From Cristatella mucedo (taxonomy: Eukaryota > Bryozoa > Phylactolaemata > Cristatellidae), in NCBI GenBank assembly GCA_009760855.2, contig WPIO01000006.1:4351001-4415000 (forward strand): DNA of 64,000 bases, written 5' to 3'. The translations under genes were made by a program, and so were the position numbers. The notes under the pieces were generated by a model, which worked only from the letters and a program-made list of their open reading frames with translations, made no database searches and was not told the DNA's origin. Below, piece after piece: positions 23,255 to 35,300 of the stretch; within the stretch, counting starts at the first letter, position 1; each line of letters starts with the position of its first letter.

Positions 23255-23347
23255 ATGGCTCAGTCCTCATTGACGAAATATTTCCCGGCGAGGAAGCGCA
23301 CTCTCAGTCGACCGGAAAAGCGCCGCAAGTGTGATACACTAAACGCG
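23255..23347 (+). CDS. CDT1: CDT1 exon 1, PIP-box degron
   Basis: 31 codons from ATG to GTAAGT. Starts MAQSSLTKYFPARKRTLSRP, a PIP box (Q3, L6, Y9, F10) followed by basic R13-K14-R15. K14 sits four residues after the box, the B+4 position needed for Cdt2 recognition. T7 is present but the usual following Asp is Lys. A basic tail (EKRRKC) may serve in nuclear import. Confidence 0.9.
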
Positions 23348-26300
23348 GTAAGTGTCCGTGTTCGCAGATTCCTCACCCTCTGCTACCGGTTGTTGGCACC
23401 GAAGCATGTACTGCCGCTCTAATGCAGTAGCCGGCACCTGCACATGGGGCCAAACATATTGCTCACCTGTTTTACCTGTTCACTATAAATAGGATGAGTG
23501 TGAGTCGCCGTCAGTCGCGAAGGTGGTGGGGTTGGTTGAATTTTCCGGCAAGCTCACTACAAGCCCAGCCAATGCTTGGCCTGGCCAAGTGGCAACTCTC
23601 GGTCAATCAGCCAGCCCCCGAAGGCAGGCTGGTAGCAGCGAGGCTGCATCGCCGGCATTAAAGGCCGGGCTAAGGACTTCCTCACGAAAGGGAAATAAAG
23701 CTGTTCCGTCAGGTCAGCCGCGCATTCTCGAGACCTTTTCCAAAGCTCAAGAATTAGAGCCTACAAGTGCGCAGCCGACCCAACCTCTTCTCGACGAACT
23801 GTTGGAGCCATGCAGCGAGACCTGTGCTGGACAGGCCGCACTGTCAGTCAGCGTGACGCATTTACCCGACCGCGGCAGTCGAGCGGCATCTGCTGTAACT
23901 GCCGTGACCGAGCCAGCCAGCCAGCCAGACAGGCCACCACCGCAGGGGGCAGCATCGTCCCAGCAGTCGAAGCTGTCGAGCTGCTCAGCCTCACCTGCAG
24001 TCCAACGTCGGCAAACGTCCACTGGCAGCAGTGCTTCCGAAGACGTCGTCAGAGCGGACGTTCTTGCTTCAACCATCAGCCAGGTTGGCACCTCCTCAGA
24101 CCACGGGTCAGACTCAGTAGCTTCGAACGTTCGCCTGTCCATTGGGCGTTCTGGTCGGAGAGACGTGAATGTTGGTGACTCGTCTCAAAAGCTGGCAGAC
24201 CCCATGCCATCCCCAGTGCTCGTTCCTATCCAAACTGGACAGAGAGCATTTGCCAAAGAGGTAAGAAGATCACCGCCAGAACCAGATCCCATTTGTTGCC
24301 CGTTCGTGTGCATTTTGTAGTAGTGAAAGGCCTTTTGTTTAAAGGAACAGATTCATGGTAAGACCAGTTACAGTCATGGCACTCTCGTGACGGCACCACT
24401 ATCGACACCTGTCTCACATGGCAATAGGCATGTGGATAGTAACCCTAAGCTACAACTAAAGACTCGGGATTGTATGCTGCAGACAGCTTCGACCACCAGG
24501 TAATTCTCCACGTTATATTTCGGATTACGTGTATGTGTTTGGCATTTGCTTGTGCCCATTACTGTCATTAGATTTAGCCTTCTCTGCTGCCTGCATGTTG
24601 GCAGTTGACTCCTGCAAAGCCACCATGTTTGAAAATTGCAAATTTGCTTTTGAGGCTTCAAGGAGTTCGGCTTTGGTTCTTTGCTCCAAGCAACTGTGGG
24701 TAATTGCCCGTGATTGGGTCGTGTTTTGCTCGATCTTTCGGCAGCTTTTGATACTATTGATCACCCAAAGTCTTTGGTGAATACTTATTGATCACCAAAA
24801 GCCTTTCACTCTCACCTGGGCATCCCTGGCACTGCACTGCAATGTTTCAGGTCATATCTCAGTGGGAGACGCCAGAGTATCGATGTGAATGGACAAATAT
24901 CGTCCGAGGAACCTCTGAAATATGGGATACCTCTGGGCTCTGTCCGTAGTCCGGTTCTTTTCATGTTTATACTCTCTTGCCGATGTTATTACTAGGCACA
25001 ATCTAGGCTTTTACTTCAATGCAGGTGCTACTCAGTTGTAGCTTTGATTTGTTCCCTCCCAGCCCTCCAGCACGTCGAATTCACTTAACTCCCTTGCTGC
25101 ATGTATTGATGACATCCGCACATGAATGGCAGCAACATTTTTAAATCGAATAATGATAAAATCAACTTACTCATTATGGGCAAACCAAGCGTTATTCAGA
25201 GATTGGAAAGGCTATGCTCAAAATCGGCTGTGCCTGCATATCTCCAGTTGAATCTGCACGAAATCGAAGTGTCATGTTCCAAAGTGACCTTTCATTAGAC
25301 GACCACATCAGCTCCACATAACGTTGCTAAAAAATCGGGCTTGTTTAGATAGGGATACCGCATCTAAGTTGTTCCATGCATTTGTGACATCCCGTCTTGA
25401 CTTCTGCAACTCACTGCTTGCTGGCCTTCTGGCCTGTACACTCAGGTGCTTACAGCTGGTGCAGAACTCTGCAACTAGGCTTTTCTGTTGTGAGCATAGC
25501 AGTTACCACATCACACCACTTCTCACCGATCTGCATGACTCCCAGTCAAGCAACACTTAGACTTCAAGGCTCTGTCACTCACTTTTTGGTCTTTTCATTC
25601 TGTGGCTCCAGCTCATATATTGATCTGCTCTCTCACCAGGATAAGCATTGTATCACCTGCTTTTTGGAATCTAATTGTTTATCCATACCTCGTACAAACC
25701 TCAAATCCTTTTGAGACCATGTCATGCTACCAAAGCCTGGAACTCACTTCCGAGTTGCATCACGACAACCCCAGACCTAACCACATTTAAAAAGAAACTG
25801 AAAATGCATCTGTTCATCATAGCATTTAGTGGGGCCAGGTGATTTGTCTTTTATGTGATTATGGGTGCTGACACTGGATGCTGCCACTAACCATATTTGC
25901 ATGCTGCTAACCATATTCACATGCCGAACCTCTGCATGTAACCCCTAACCATGTTATTCTGGTTGTCATTGAGCATTCTATCACTATGTGATCATGCTTA
26001 CTTTGCAGCAAATGGAAAGTGCCTAGAAAGAGATTGAGTTCTCTGAGGGTGCTATATCAGATGTGTTAATATTATCATTATGATTGTCTGATTATCTGAT
26101 ATCATTATGATTGTCTGACAGCAGATGATTAGTTGCACAGTTACCCGGTGGCTACATAAGCCGCCAGTCTTAAGTTCATCGCTTATTGGGCAGAAGATAA
26201 AGCCTGGCAGTTAAACAAAGGTGGTGATGGTCAAGGACGATCAATCGGCTCAATTCGGGGGTGGGGCTTTGCTGTAATATTTGAACTATTATATAGAAAG

Positions 26301-29300
26301 TAGCGTAGAATAGTTGGAGATATGGCACTGGGGTTGTGATTGTATACATGCTTTGCACTCATATCGAAGTAAGATTTTAGTCTCACGATGTGACCTTTTT
26401 CTATATGCAGAATCTGGTAGCCCTTGACTCACGGGTTGTACTGGATGCTCTGTACTCGATGCCTTTTCTTGACCTCTCGTTGAAGCGTTGGTGCCGAAGC
26501 ATGCTTGGAAGAGCCGTGGAAGCAGCAGCAAGTGTGCAGTCAGTCAGTTTTTGCCTATGCCAGCTCGGCAGACAGCAGGCTAGCTTTGCCCAGCAAATAC
26601 CGGGACCTCGAAAGGATTTTCGGCTTCTGCGAACGGCTAGTCGCTCAGATGCAAGGGCGTCAGGAGCTGTGCACGTTTGAAAAGTTAAAGAAAGGCGTGG
26701 AGCAAATGTCGTCCAGGTTAGCATTTGCATACGCTTCCCAAAAAAGTATTAACGATCCTGTCAAAAAAAGCAGTCTGTTCAGCTTTGTTCTCTTCGGAAC
26801 AGGCGAGCCTCGGCTGCAGTGAGTTACACCGAGCAAAAGCTCTTTGTGCTGGCTTATCTGATGTCTTAAACATTGCAGGATCATGTAAGGAAGTTCAAAT
26901 TGGACATATAGTGAACATGGAGGCCTTGTTATTCCAGTAGTTAATCAATAATAGTCGGTCTTAATGCATGGACTGCCATTGTGGCTAGCACAGTGTTTTG
27001 ATATTTTGTACTACTGCTGAAAAAAATGTGAGTGCTGGGGAAATTAAGAGCAGTACCATAGCAAAGACTTTTTTTTGAGGTTTCACAATCGCGGTGAAGG
27101 AGGCAGCCAATCATGGGGCCGCTCTAGGTGTTGTGTCGGCGGGCAGTCTGCCAGCACGCCCCCTTTGGGTGTCTCCATAGAGCCCTAAGCATCTGTCTTC
27201 GACCTTGAGAATAGCTCAAATGCAATATATTTTGCAGTGCATTTCAGATTGATGTGAATTTTTTATTACTCTCACGGGTCAAAACATTTATATTCAATTT
27301 GGAAATCCACCTAAAATATCTTGACTAATTTAAATAGCCTAATGGAAACAGTTGGAGTGAGGTGGCTGAAAGGGTTGGATTTAATTTGGTTTGATGGGTG
27401 ACTGAATGTGAATCAAAGTAGCCGAGTCTCGTGAAGATAACTTCAGACAGATCGTTAATGCAACCATGCGATTTTTGGGGCACCTTTACGGTCCTGCATT
27501 CGTGTCTTGCATGTCTGATTGGCATGATCGGTTTGCTGCTGTGCATATGTTTGGAACGATATATGCTGACAGCTAATAAGCTCAGTAACTGCTGTTGTTT
27601 GATTCCTACCCTAGTGTGAGTTGTGTAGATGACAAATGTAGCTGTCTGTGTGTCTTTGCTCGGCACTGACTGGGTTTTAATCAATTAGTAATTTTCTTTT
27701 TATGTAAAGGAAAAATACTGCTTCCATTTCAGTGGAGTCTAAACCAAACTTCGGATGGTTAGGCTATTCCATTTCCATAATTATTCATTGCTCTTAGGCT
27801 GTACAAAGGAAACATTTTTTGTATGTACAGATGGTTAGCATGCTTTGGAAATCGACAAGTTTCTACCCATTTTCGTTATGTAGTTGGTACTTAATCCTTA
27901 TCGCTTGCCCGAACTTGGCTGGGATGAGGATGCTGAAGTGCCTTCTGGCACTTTTTGCCATCTATTAACTGATGAAGGCGTGACCACTCGACTTTGCGCT
28001 ATCTTGATCTATGTCCGCCTGTCTGTCTCTTGTCTATTTGTCTCTCTGTCGCTGTCTCTTTCTGTCTCTCACTGTCTCTATCTGTCTGTCTGTCTCAGGT
28101 GGAGAACCATAGGCAAAATCGGCTTTATCAGTGTGCAGTTGGTGACCTTTTATTATTGAAAGCAGTTGATATTGTGCCCAGCACACTCCGATGGCCAGTG
28201 GCAACATTCACAACAGTGCAGCCTGGCGGAATGGCAGCTATCACCGAGGAGGCAGTGGCTCTGAGGCAGACAATGCTGCTGCCAAATCAAGCATTGATGC
28301 AGGGCAGGCTGTCAGCTATCTCGATTTTCACTCCCTCCTTTTAAGTAGATAACAAGGCACGTGTGTTCGTTTGAAGACGTCAGTCATTGCTTTTCTCTTA
28401 GCCGTTGTAAATTGCACAAGCAAGTCTGTCAAATGATGAAGAAACCATGCGACCGTACAGTCTATTGCTGCTAAAAGTTACACATTTCCATGCCAAGTGA
28501 CTTTCATAGAACGCCAGTGCCTACATGACAGTTTCGTGCTGGCAGGCATTGAGCAGATTCTGCACCAGATTCTGCTGCTGCATTGTCATGCTGCAGCCGA
28601 TGCTGTGTCAGACTGGCTGCTGCTCTGTTGTTATTGGAACATTCAGCAAGTGTGGCTGAGATGACTTCCATGCTCCTACTCAGTGGCTGATTATGGACCA
28701 ACTGAAAGTATCCGAAAGTAAAGTAAAGAAGTCCAGACCAGATGTAGTCAACAGATAATTCAAGTCCATCTATGATTTGGTTTTCCTCTAGCAATCCGTG
28801 ACAAAATATCTTATCAGAATATCTAAAAAGCCGAGACACTCTACAATAGCTCGTTAATATACAGTGCTTATTTTGGTTCGATTGGTGCCCATTTGTGCCT
28901 ATTTACATACATTAAGTGCTTGAAATTAGTTTTTGACCCATCAACGTTCCACGTCTCTTGTACCTGCCACAAATGTGTGGAAGCCGTGGCTAAGGGGGCT
29001 AAGGGCACTTATTGCACCTTGAAGAAAGACTGCAGATAATGAGTTACAATTAGGTAGTCAATTACTGCTATATCGAAGGCATGGACTAGCTTGGCTATGG
29101 TTTCCTTATCTGTGGTTATGCATGCTGACACTGTGCATTCTGCCACTAGCCACACTTGAATGCTGACCCCGTGAATGTCACTTTTAAGCATGTTGTTCTT
29201 GGTGTTTAGTGAGCATACTACCACTAACCATTCGGTCGTGTTTCCTTTACAGCAAATGTAAAGCTCCTATAACCGTGGTTCTCAACCTTCCTAATGCAGC

Positions 29301-32300
29301 AACCCTTCAATACAGTTCTTCATGTTTCGGCGACCCCAACCATAAATAGGGGTTGAGACCCACAGGTTGAAAACCGCTGGCCCAGAAAGAAATTGAGTTC
29401 TCTGAGGGGGCTTTATCAAGTGTGTTATTTTTATTATTATTAGTATATTTAAGCAATCCCGAATTCTATTAATTCTGCCTAGGTGAAAGTCGCCTGACTT
29501 GACTGTAGCTGGCTTGCTCATCCAGTGAGAAGTGGTTTCATTAGTGATCCTGATATTTATTTTAAAATGGGACACCTGACACCCAGATTATTCTGAGGCT
29601 ACAAGAGATATTCGAATCGCATGATTAGGAATATTAAGCTTTTCATTTTCTAAATAGTGCTTGGTTTGTCCATAATTAGTATGTTTTGTCGTTATTTACT
29701 TTAATAAATTTGCTGCCGGAGAGGTCTCTTTCTCTCAAAGATCTTTGTAACACAGATAAGAGTACTGTATAGGAACGCATACTTTTTTCCTGTGATGTTG
29801 TCCTTAGCAGCAAAATTTACTGCTTGTTGCAACGGCTGTTAGTTCGTCGGTGCTGGATATGCCTCCCCTATTTACACGTTTCTCTAGTCGATTCGGTCAG
29901 CTAAATTGCTGTGGCTATAGCCAGTGCTGCAGTTAATTATTTGCCAAGAGGACTGTTATACAAATGCATTTTAGCTCTATACCACTGATGATTATATGCA
30001 TGCCGGTAGATTCTGTTGGAGACTTTCTTCTAACAAAACACCGTCAAAGCTCTTTCGTCAAAAATCTTTGTGCCAGGTTCACGCTCTTTCTTTAAGTTGC
30101 CCAGTTCGTGTTGATGTGTGGTTACATAGTAGTACAGGGGAGATCCAACTATTGACGATATGAAATGCCTCCTTAATGTGCTGAACTCTGTTTCACTTTC
30201 ACTGGACGAGTATCTGAGGGATTCTCTGCGATTTTTCTTGGACATACGAGCTGATTCTTGTCGACTCCAAGATTGCCTTGGCGACAGCAGCGTTTTATGG
30301 CTATTTATGCCACACACTTATTTATCATAATGCTTACCTATTGTGTGTATTTTCATTGGACACTTGCTGCGTCGGAAGAGTCCATATCTATATTGCATTT
30401 TTGTGATCGTCTTATAGCTAACAGCAAGCGCTCTTTGCAGAACCTTTTCAAGGGAAACGCTTGGTCAGATTGTGACAGTGTTTCCTTCTGCTTACAATGT
30501 CCGGTTTGAGAAGCTTCCTGCTGCGTACGGTCGACATGCCAGCGATATGACGATCGAGCCTAACTTGGATGCTGCCTGTAGCCGAGACACAGCTGCTAGT
30601 TCTTCTGGAGCTTCAGAGGCCGACCGATCTCGAAGTCGTAAGCAGTTGATCACATTGATAGCATCTCGGAAGCAGCAGTTTACAGCCAACCTTATTGACA
30701 TTGTAAAGCAGCACCACGAGGTGACTATAACAGTTTTGGTGTGCTAGCTATATGCCTTGCCACTAAAGAGATGCATTGCCCGTGCACAATGTAGCAAAGG
30801 CTTTGCGCATGCTCAGTGGCAGAGAGTAAAGTTTTCTTTAATGGCAAGCTTATTCTGGCCAGATTTCCTGTTCGTAGTCCGGCATTATGTAGCTGTCTCT
30901 ATCATGTTGGTTATAGATTGACATCATTCGTAGCAAGTGCCGTGTTCTGTGGCACCAGCGTATGTCAAGCCACACTTGCTAGTAAGATGATGGAACCTAA
31001 GCTCCTATGTCAGTGTGTGCCACAACGGTTGGTATGTTCCCATCTCCAGTGCACGCACCATTTATTGGTGCATCTTTGTGGCTGTTGTCGGAGGTTTAAT
31101 CTGATACATTTGAGCAAATGCTTTCTACGTTTTCGCATCATCGGGTTTTTGGTGATTGGGGTCGATTTCTGAAACCAAAGTGAAGTCGCTTACCCTCATC
31201 ATTTTCTGTTTCATTTTCCTTGCTAATTATAAAGAAATGCATCAGCCCACTCTGTACTTTGGTTGCTGTAGCTCAGAATTTGATACAACCAAGAAATTTT
31301 TTCTACTGGGACTTTCTCCACGGCTCCTGTCTTTGAAAAGAATGTGAATGTTTGCTAGTGGCAATCTTATGTTCTCTTCATAATGCTAACCAGCTGCTCC
31401 TTGGTCGACCGTGAAGGAATCCTACTGTGACTGTCTGCCGAGCCCTCTTAACGTATTGCTCAAGAAATCGTTGAATCTGACTGTGCATCTGCAAAAGTTC
31501 CTATTGATCTGCAGTAGAAACCTTTTTCCCAGTTAGGTGAAACTTGCAGCTTGCACAAGTCTCATCTGCAATCATCCATGTAACCAAAGGCTTCATTTCT
31601 CCTTTCTACTGCACTGCAGTAATTTCTGCTGATTGCACTGTATTTTACTGTCAATTTCTGTGCAGCCGAAACCGGTTCAGTTTAGGGAAGGATGCAAAAT
31701 GATATCTGCCTAACTTCTTGTTCGTTTATGAGTGGTGAGGTATGTTGAGCTTTTAATACTATCGATCACCAAGTTCTTGAGCGCCTCTCATCTCGTCTGG
31801 GCATCACTGGCACTGCTCTACAACGGTTCAGGTCTTATCTCAGTGGGAGACTCCAGAGTATTGACATGAATGGACAAAGATCATCCGAGGTACCTATGAA
31901 ATATGGGGTACCTCAGGACTCTGTGCTAGGTCTGGTTCTTTTCATGGTTTATACTCTCCCGCTTGCTGATGTGATTGCCAAGCGCAATCTAGGCTTTCAC
32001 TTCTATGCAGATGACACTCAGTTGTACTTTCGCTTTGATCCCTCCGAGACTTCTAGCAATTCAAATCATCCCAACTCTCTTGCTGCATGTATTGATGACA
32101 TCCGCACACGGATAACAGCAATTTTTTAAAATTAAATGATGATAAAACTAACTTACTAGTTATGGGCAAACCAAGTGTGATTCAGAAACTGGAAAGGCTG
32201 ACGGTCAAAATTGGCTCTGCCAGCATATCTCCTGTTGAATCTGTACGAAATCTAAGTGTCATGTTCCAAAGTGACCTTTCGTCAGACGACCACGTCAGGT

Positions 32301-35300
32301 CAACAATCAAGTCTGCCTACTTTCAGCTACATAACATTGCTAAAATTCGGGCTTGTTTAGATAGGATTACCACATTTAAGTTGGTCCATGCATTTGTGAC
32401 ACCCGTCTTGACTTACGTAACTCACTGCTTGCTAGCTTACCGGCATGTGCAATCAGGCTCTTATAGCTGGTTCAAAACTGTGCAGCTATGCTTGTCTGTC
32501 GTGAGCTTTACAGTAGCCACATCACACCACTTTTTGCCGGCCTGTGCTGGCTACCAGTCAAGCAACACATCGACTTCAAGGTTTAGTCTCTCACTTTTAG
32601 GCCCCTTCATTCTTTGGCTTTAGCCTACCTATCAGATCTACTCCTCCACCAGGCCAAGCGTCGTACCACCGCTTTTTGTAAACCGTTCACCAATACCTCG
32701 TAAAGCCTCAAATCCTTTAGAGACCGTGCCTTTAGTTCGTATGCTCCCAAAGCCTGGAACTAACTCCCGGCTTGCGTCACGACATCCCCCGACTTGACCA
32801 CATTTAAAAAGAAATTTAAAATGCTCTTATTTATCACAGTATTTAGTGGGTCCCTGTAGTTCTTCCTTCATGTGCTTATGCATGCTGACACTGTACATGC
32901 TGCCACTAACCAAACTTGCATGCTGACCCTGTGTATGTCACCCCTAAACATGTTATTCTTTTTGTTTATCGAGCATGCTCCCACCAACCATCCGATCGTG
33001 TTTCCTTCGCACCAAATGTAAAACGCCTTGAAAGAGATTGTGTTCTCTGAGGGTACTTTATAAAGTTTGTAATTAATATCATTATTACAAACATTTGGGC
33101 CTGCTTAGATGAGGATACGACAGCTATGCATGAGTATTTGTGGCATCTCACCTAAACTTCTGTTGCTAACTGCTTGCATGTTTCCCGCCTTTAATGAATT
33201 TGTTACTATCGCTGAAGAACTATGCTTCTAAGGTTTGCCATTGCGACCGTTGTAAATGCAAGATCACGTTACTTCTCACCGACCTGCTGTAGCTCCCCCT
33301 CAAGCTGCAGGTCGACTTCATGTTTCTGTCTACTATCTTTCATGTCCCATCTATCGCATTCCAGCCCGGCTGTCAGAAATATTCCTAATTGGGACTCACG
33401 TTGTACCGACCACCCCTCTGACTCAAGCCCTCGAGTGGTGTTTCTAACGAACTTCAAATGCTTTCGAGAGCATACCTACTTTTTGCATGTTCTCGAAACT
33501 TGGAACTAACTACCGACTGACATCCCGGCATCTCCTGACTCGAAGGCATCTGAAAAAGCTAGAAACTTCCATTCTTCTAGAATGGTTCCTTCCATGTGAT
33601 TTGGGCTTTGTATGCTTACATTGTGAAATTGTGGATTTTATCGCCTATAAATTGACTTGGCTTTCTTTCCAGCATATTTAAAGTACCCAGAACTGGAATT
33701 AATTGTAAGGTTCAATAGAATTGATTATTGCTATTATTATTACTATTTAAAGATGTTATCAATTTGTGTAGCTCCCTAAGAGAACTCAAATCTCTATCCA
33801 GACGGTTTAAATATGCATCGGGCTCGAACACCTGACCTTGGCCAGACCTCGGTCGGGGCTAGCACCTTAACCACTGGGCCAAACCATGTACCAAGGTTCA
33901 ACATTTTCGGGCAAATATCTCGTAGGATTCAAACTTCGGTAAATTTTTTGTTTGCAGATATGTTGCTTCCTATTTACTTCTTGGTTAGACATGATTTGCC
34001 TAATGGTTTGTTTAATGCTTCCTTTAATATGGAAATCTGTCAAAACTTCAGACCCCATTTCTCTCAGCTTTGGTCCATTAAAAGGTACCATAAACAATTA
34101 TTCGATTGTTTGACCAATATTTTTAGTACTCTATCAAAATTTACCCTTACATTATTACACGTTGGTGTAAAAAAAAATGCAGGAATTCTCTAGACACAAA
34201 GAGGTTGATATGGTGGTATTTCAGAGCGGTTGAGATGACAATGCTTTTGATGGCATATGTAGTATTGTAGACAATATTAGCTCTATCGGTTAATTTGCTT
34301 CTTATCTGATTCAAAGATAACGGTGTTTCCAACACTACTTGTTTAACTTAAGTGCTAATTTTAGTATAGTAAGAGTATAGTAGTTATATACTGCAATGTG
34401 CATGCAGGTACAGGAATCGGACGGATAACTCACCTAAGGCGATGACTGTGTAGGAGAAGGGTTGTGGTTTGCAGCTGTTATTTGTATCTATCAAACATTA
34501 GCATGCAGATCTTGATGTTGTCATCTTAGCTTATCGAATGTGTTCAGACGTCGTATATACCTGTGTGCGCAGAATATCGAATATTACTTAGTTGTACAGT
34601 CTCTCTTAACAGGTTTTTCTGTCCAAACTGCCTCAGCCTTTCGTCCTTCCTGAAGGTCGTCAGATCAACAGGTGGCATGGCAGTTTTGCCCTAGAGCATG
34701 TGCCCGATATCCCTGTTGCACAACTGCCTTGGCCGAAGCAGCAGGAGGCACATCCATCAGCAATGCAGGTTCTTGGTCCTCAACCAGATTCCCATGAAAA
34801 AGTAAGTGGAAGCGTTTGCTTGTGGCTGGGTATATTTTGATTGTGGCTCTTAACTTTGTGGCAAAATTGATTCTCATGGGTGGCAAAAGCTCAAAGGCTT
34901 ATTTTGAGATCCACTTACTTATGTGATGGGCACACAGGTGATATTCGATCCCCACATGCAGTTATTAGTTATTTTACCGTGACCCTGAGCTGTCATTTTC
35001 TTCCTACAAGCTGTTCACTCGGTAATGAGGGCCAAGGTCTTGTCACAGATCATGACCATTCGATTGGAATCACTATCATTAAATTGGAATCATCGGAATG
35101 CCTCAGAACTGAAACAGTAATATGGTTGCAAATCAGGAATGAAAACACAGGTTTGAGTTTGTCCTGCATTTTAGTATTGACCTCCAATCTACCTGCAAAC
35201 TATTATGACGTGCTTGTTAGAATGCTGTCAATTTTTCTTGTGCCTGCATGTCGATCTGGTGCATCACTTTTCTACCGTGGCAACAATTACCTTAAGCAAG

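Noticed and set aside
30816-31172. 118-codon plus frame after CDT1 exon 5
   Set aside because: Intron sequence; its inverted copy at 47.9-48.4 kb does not preserve the frame.
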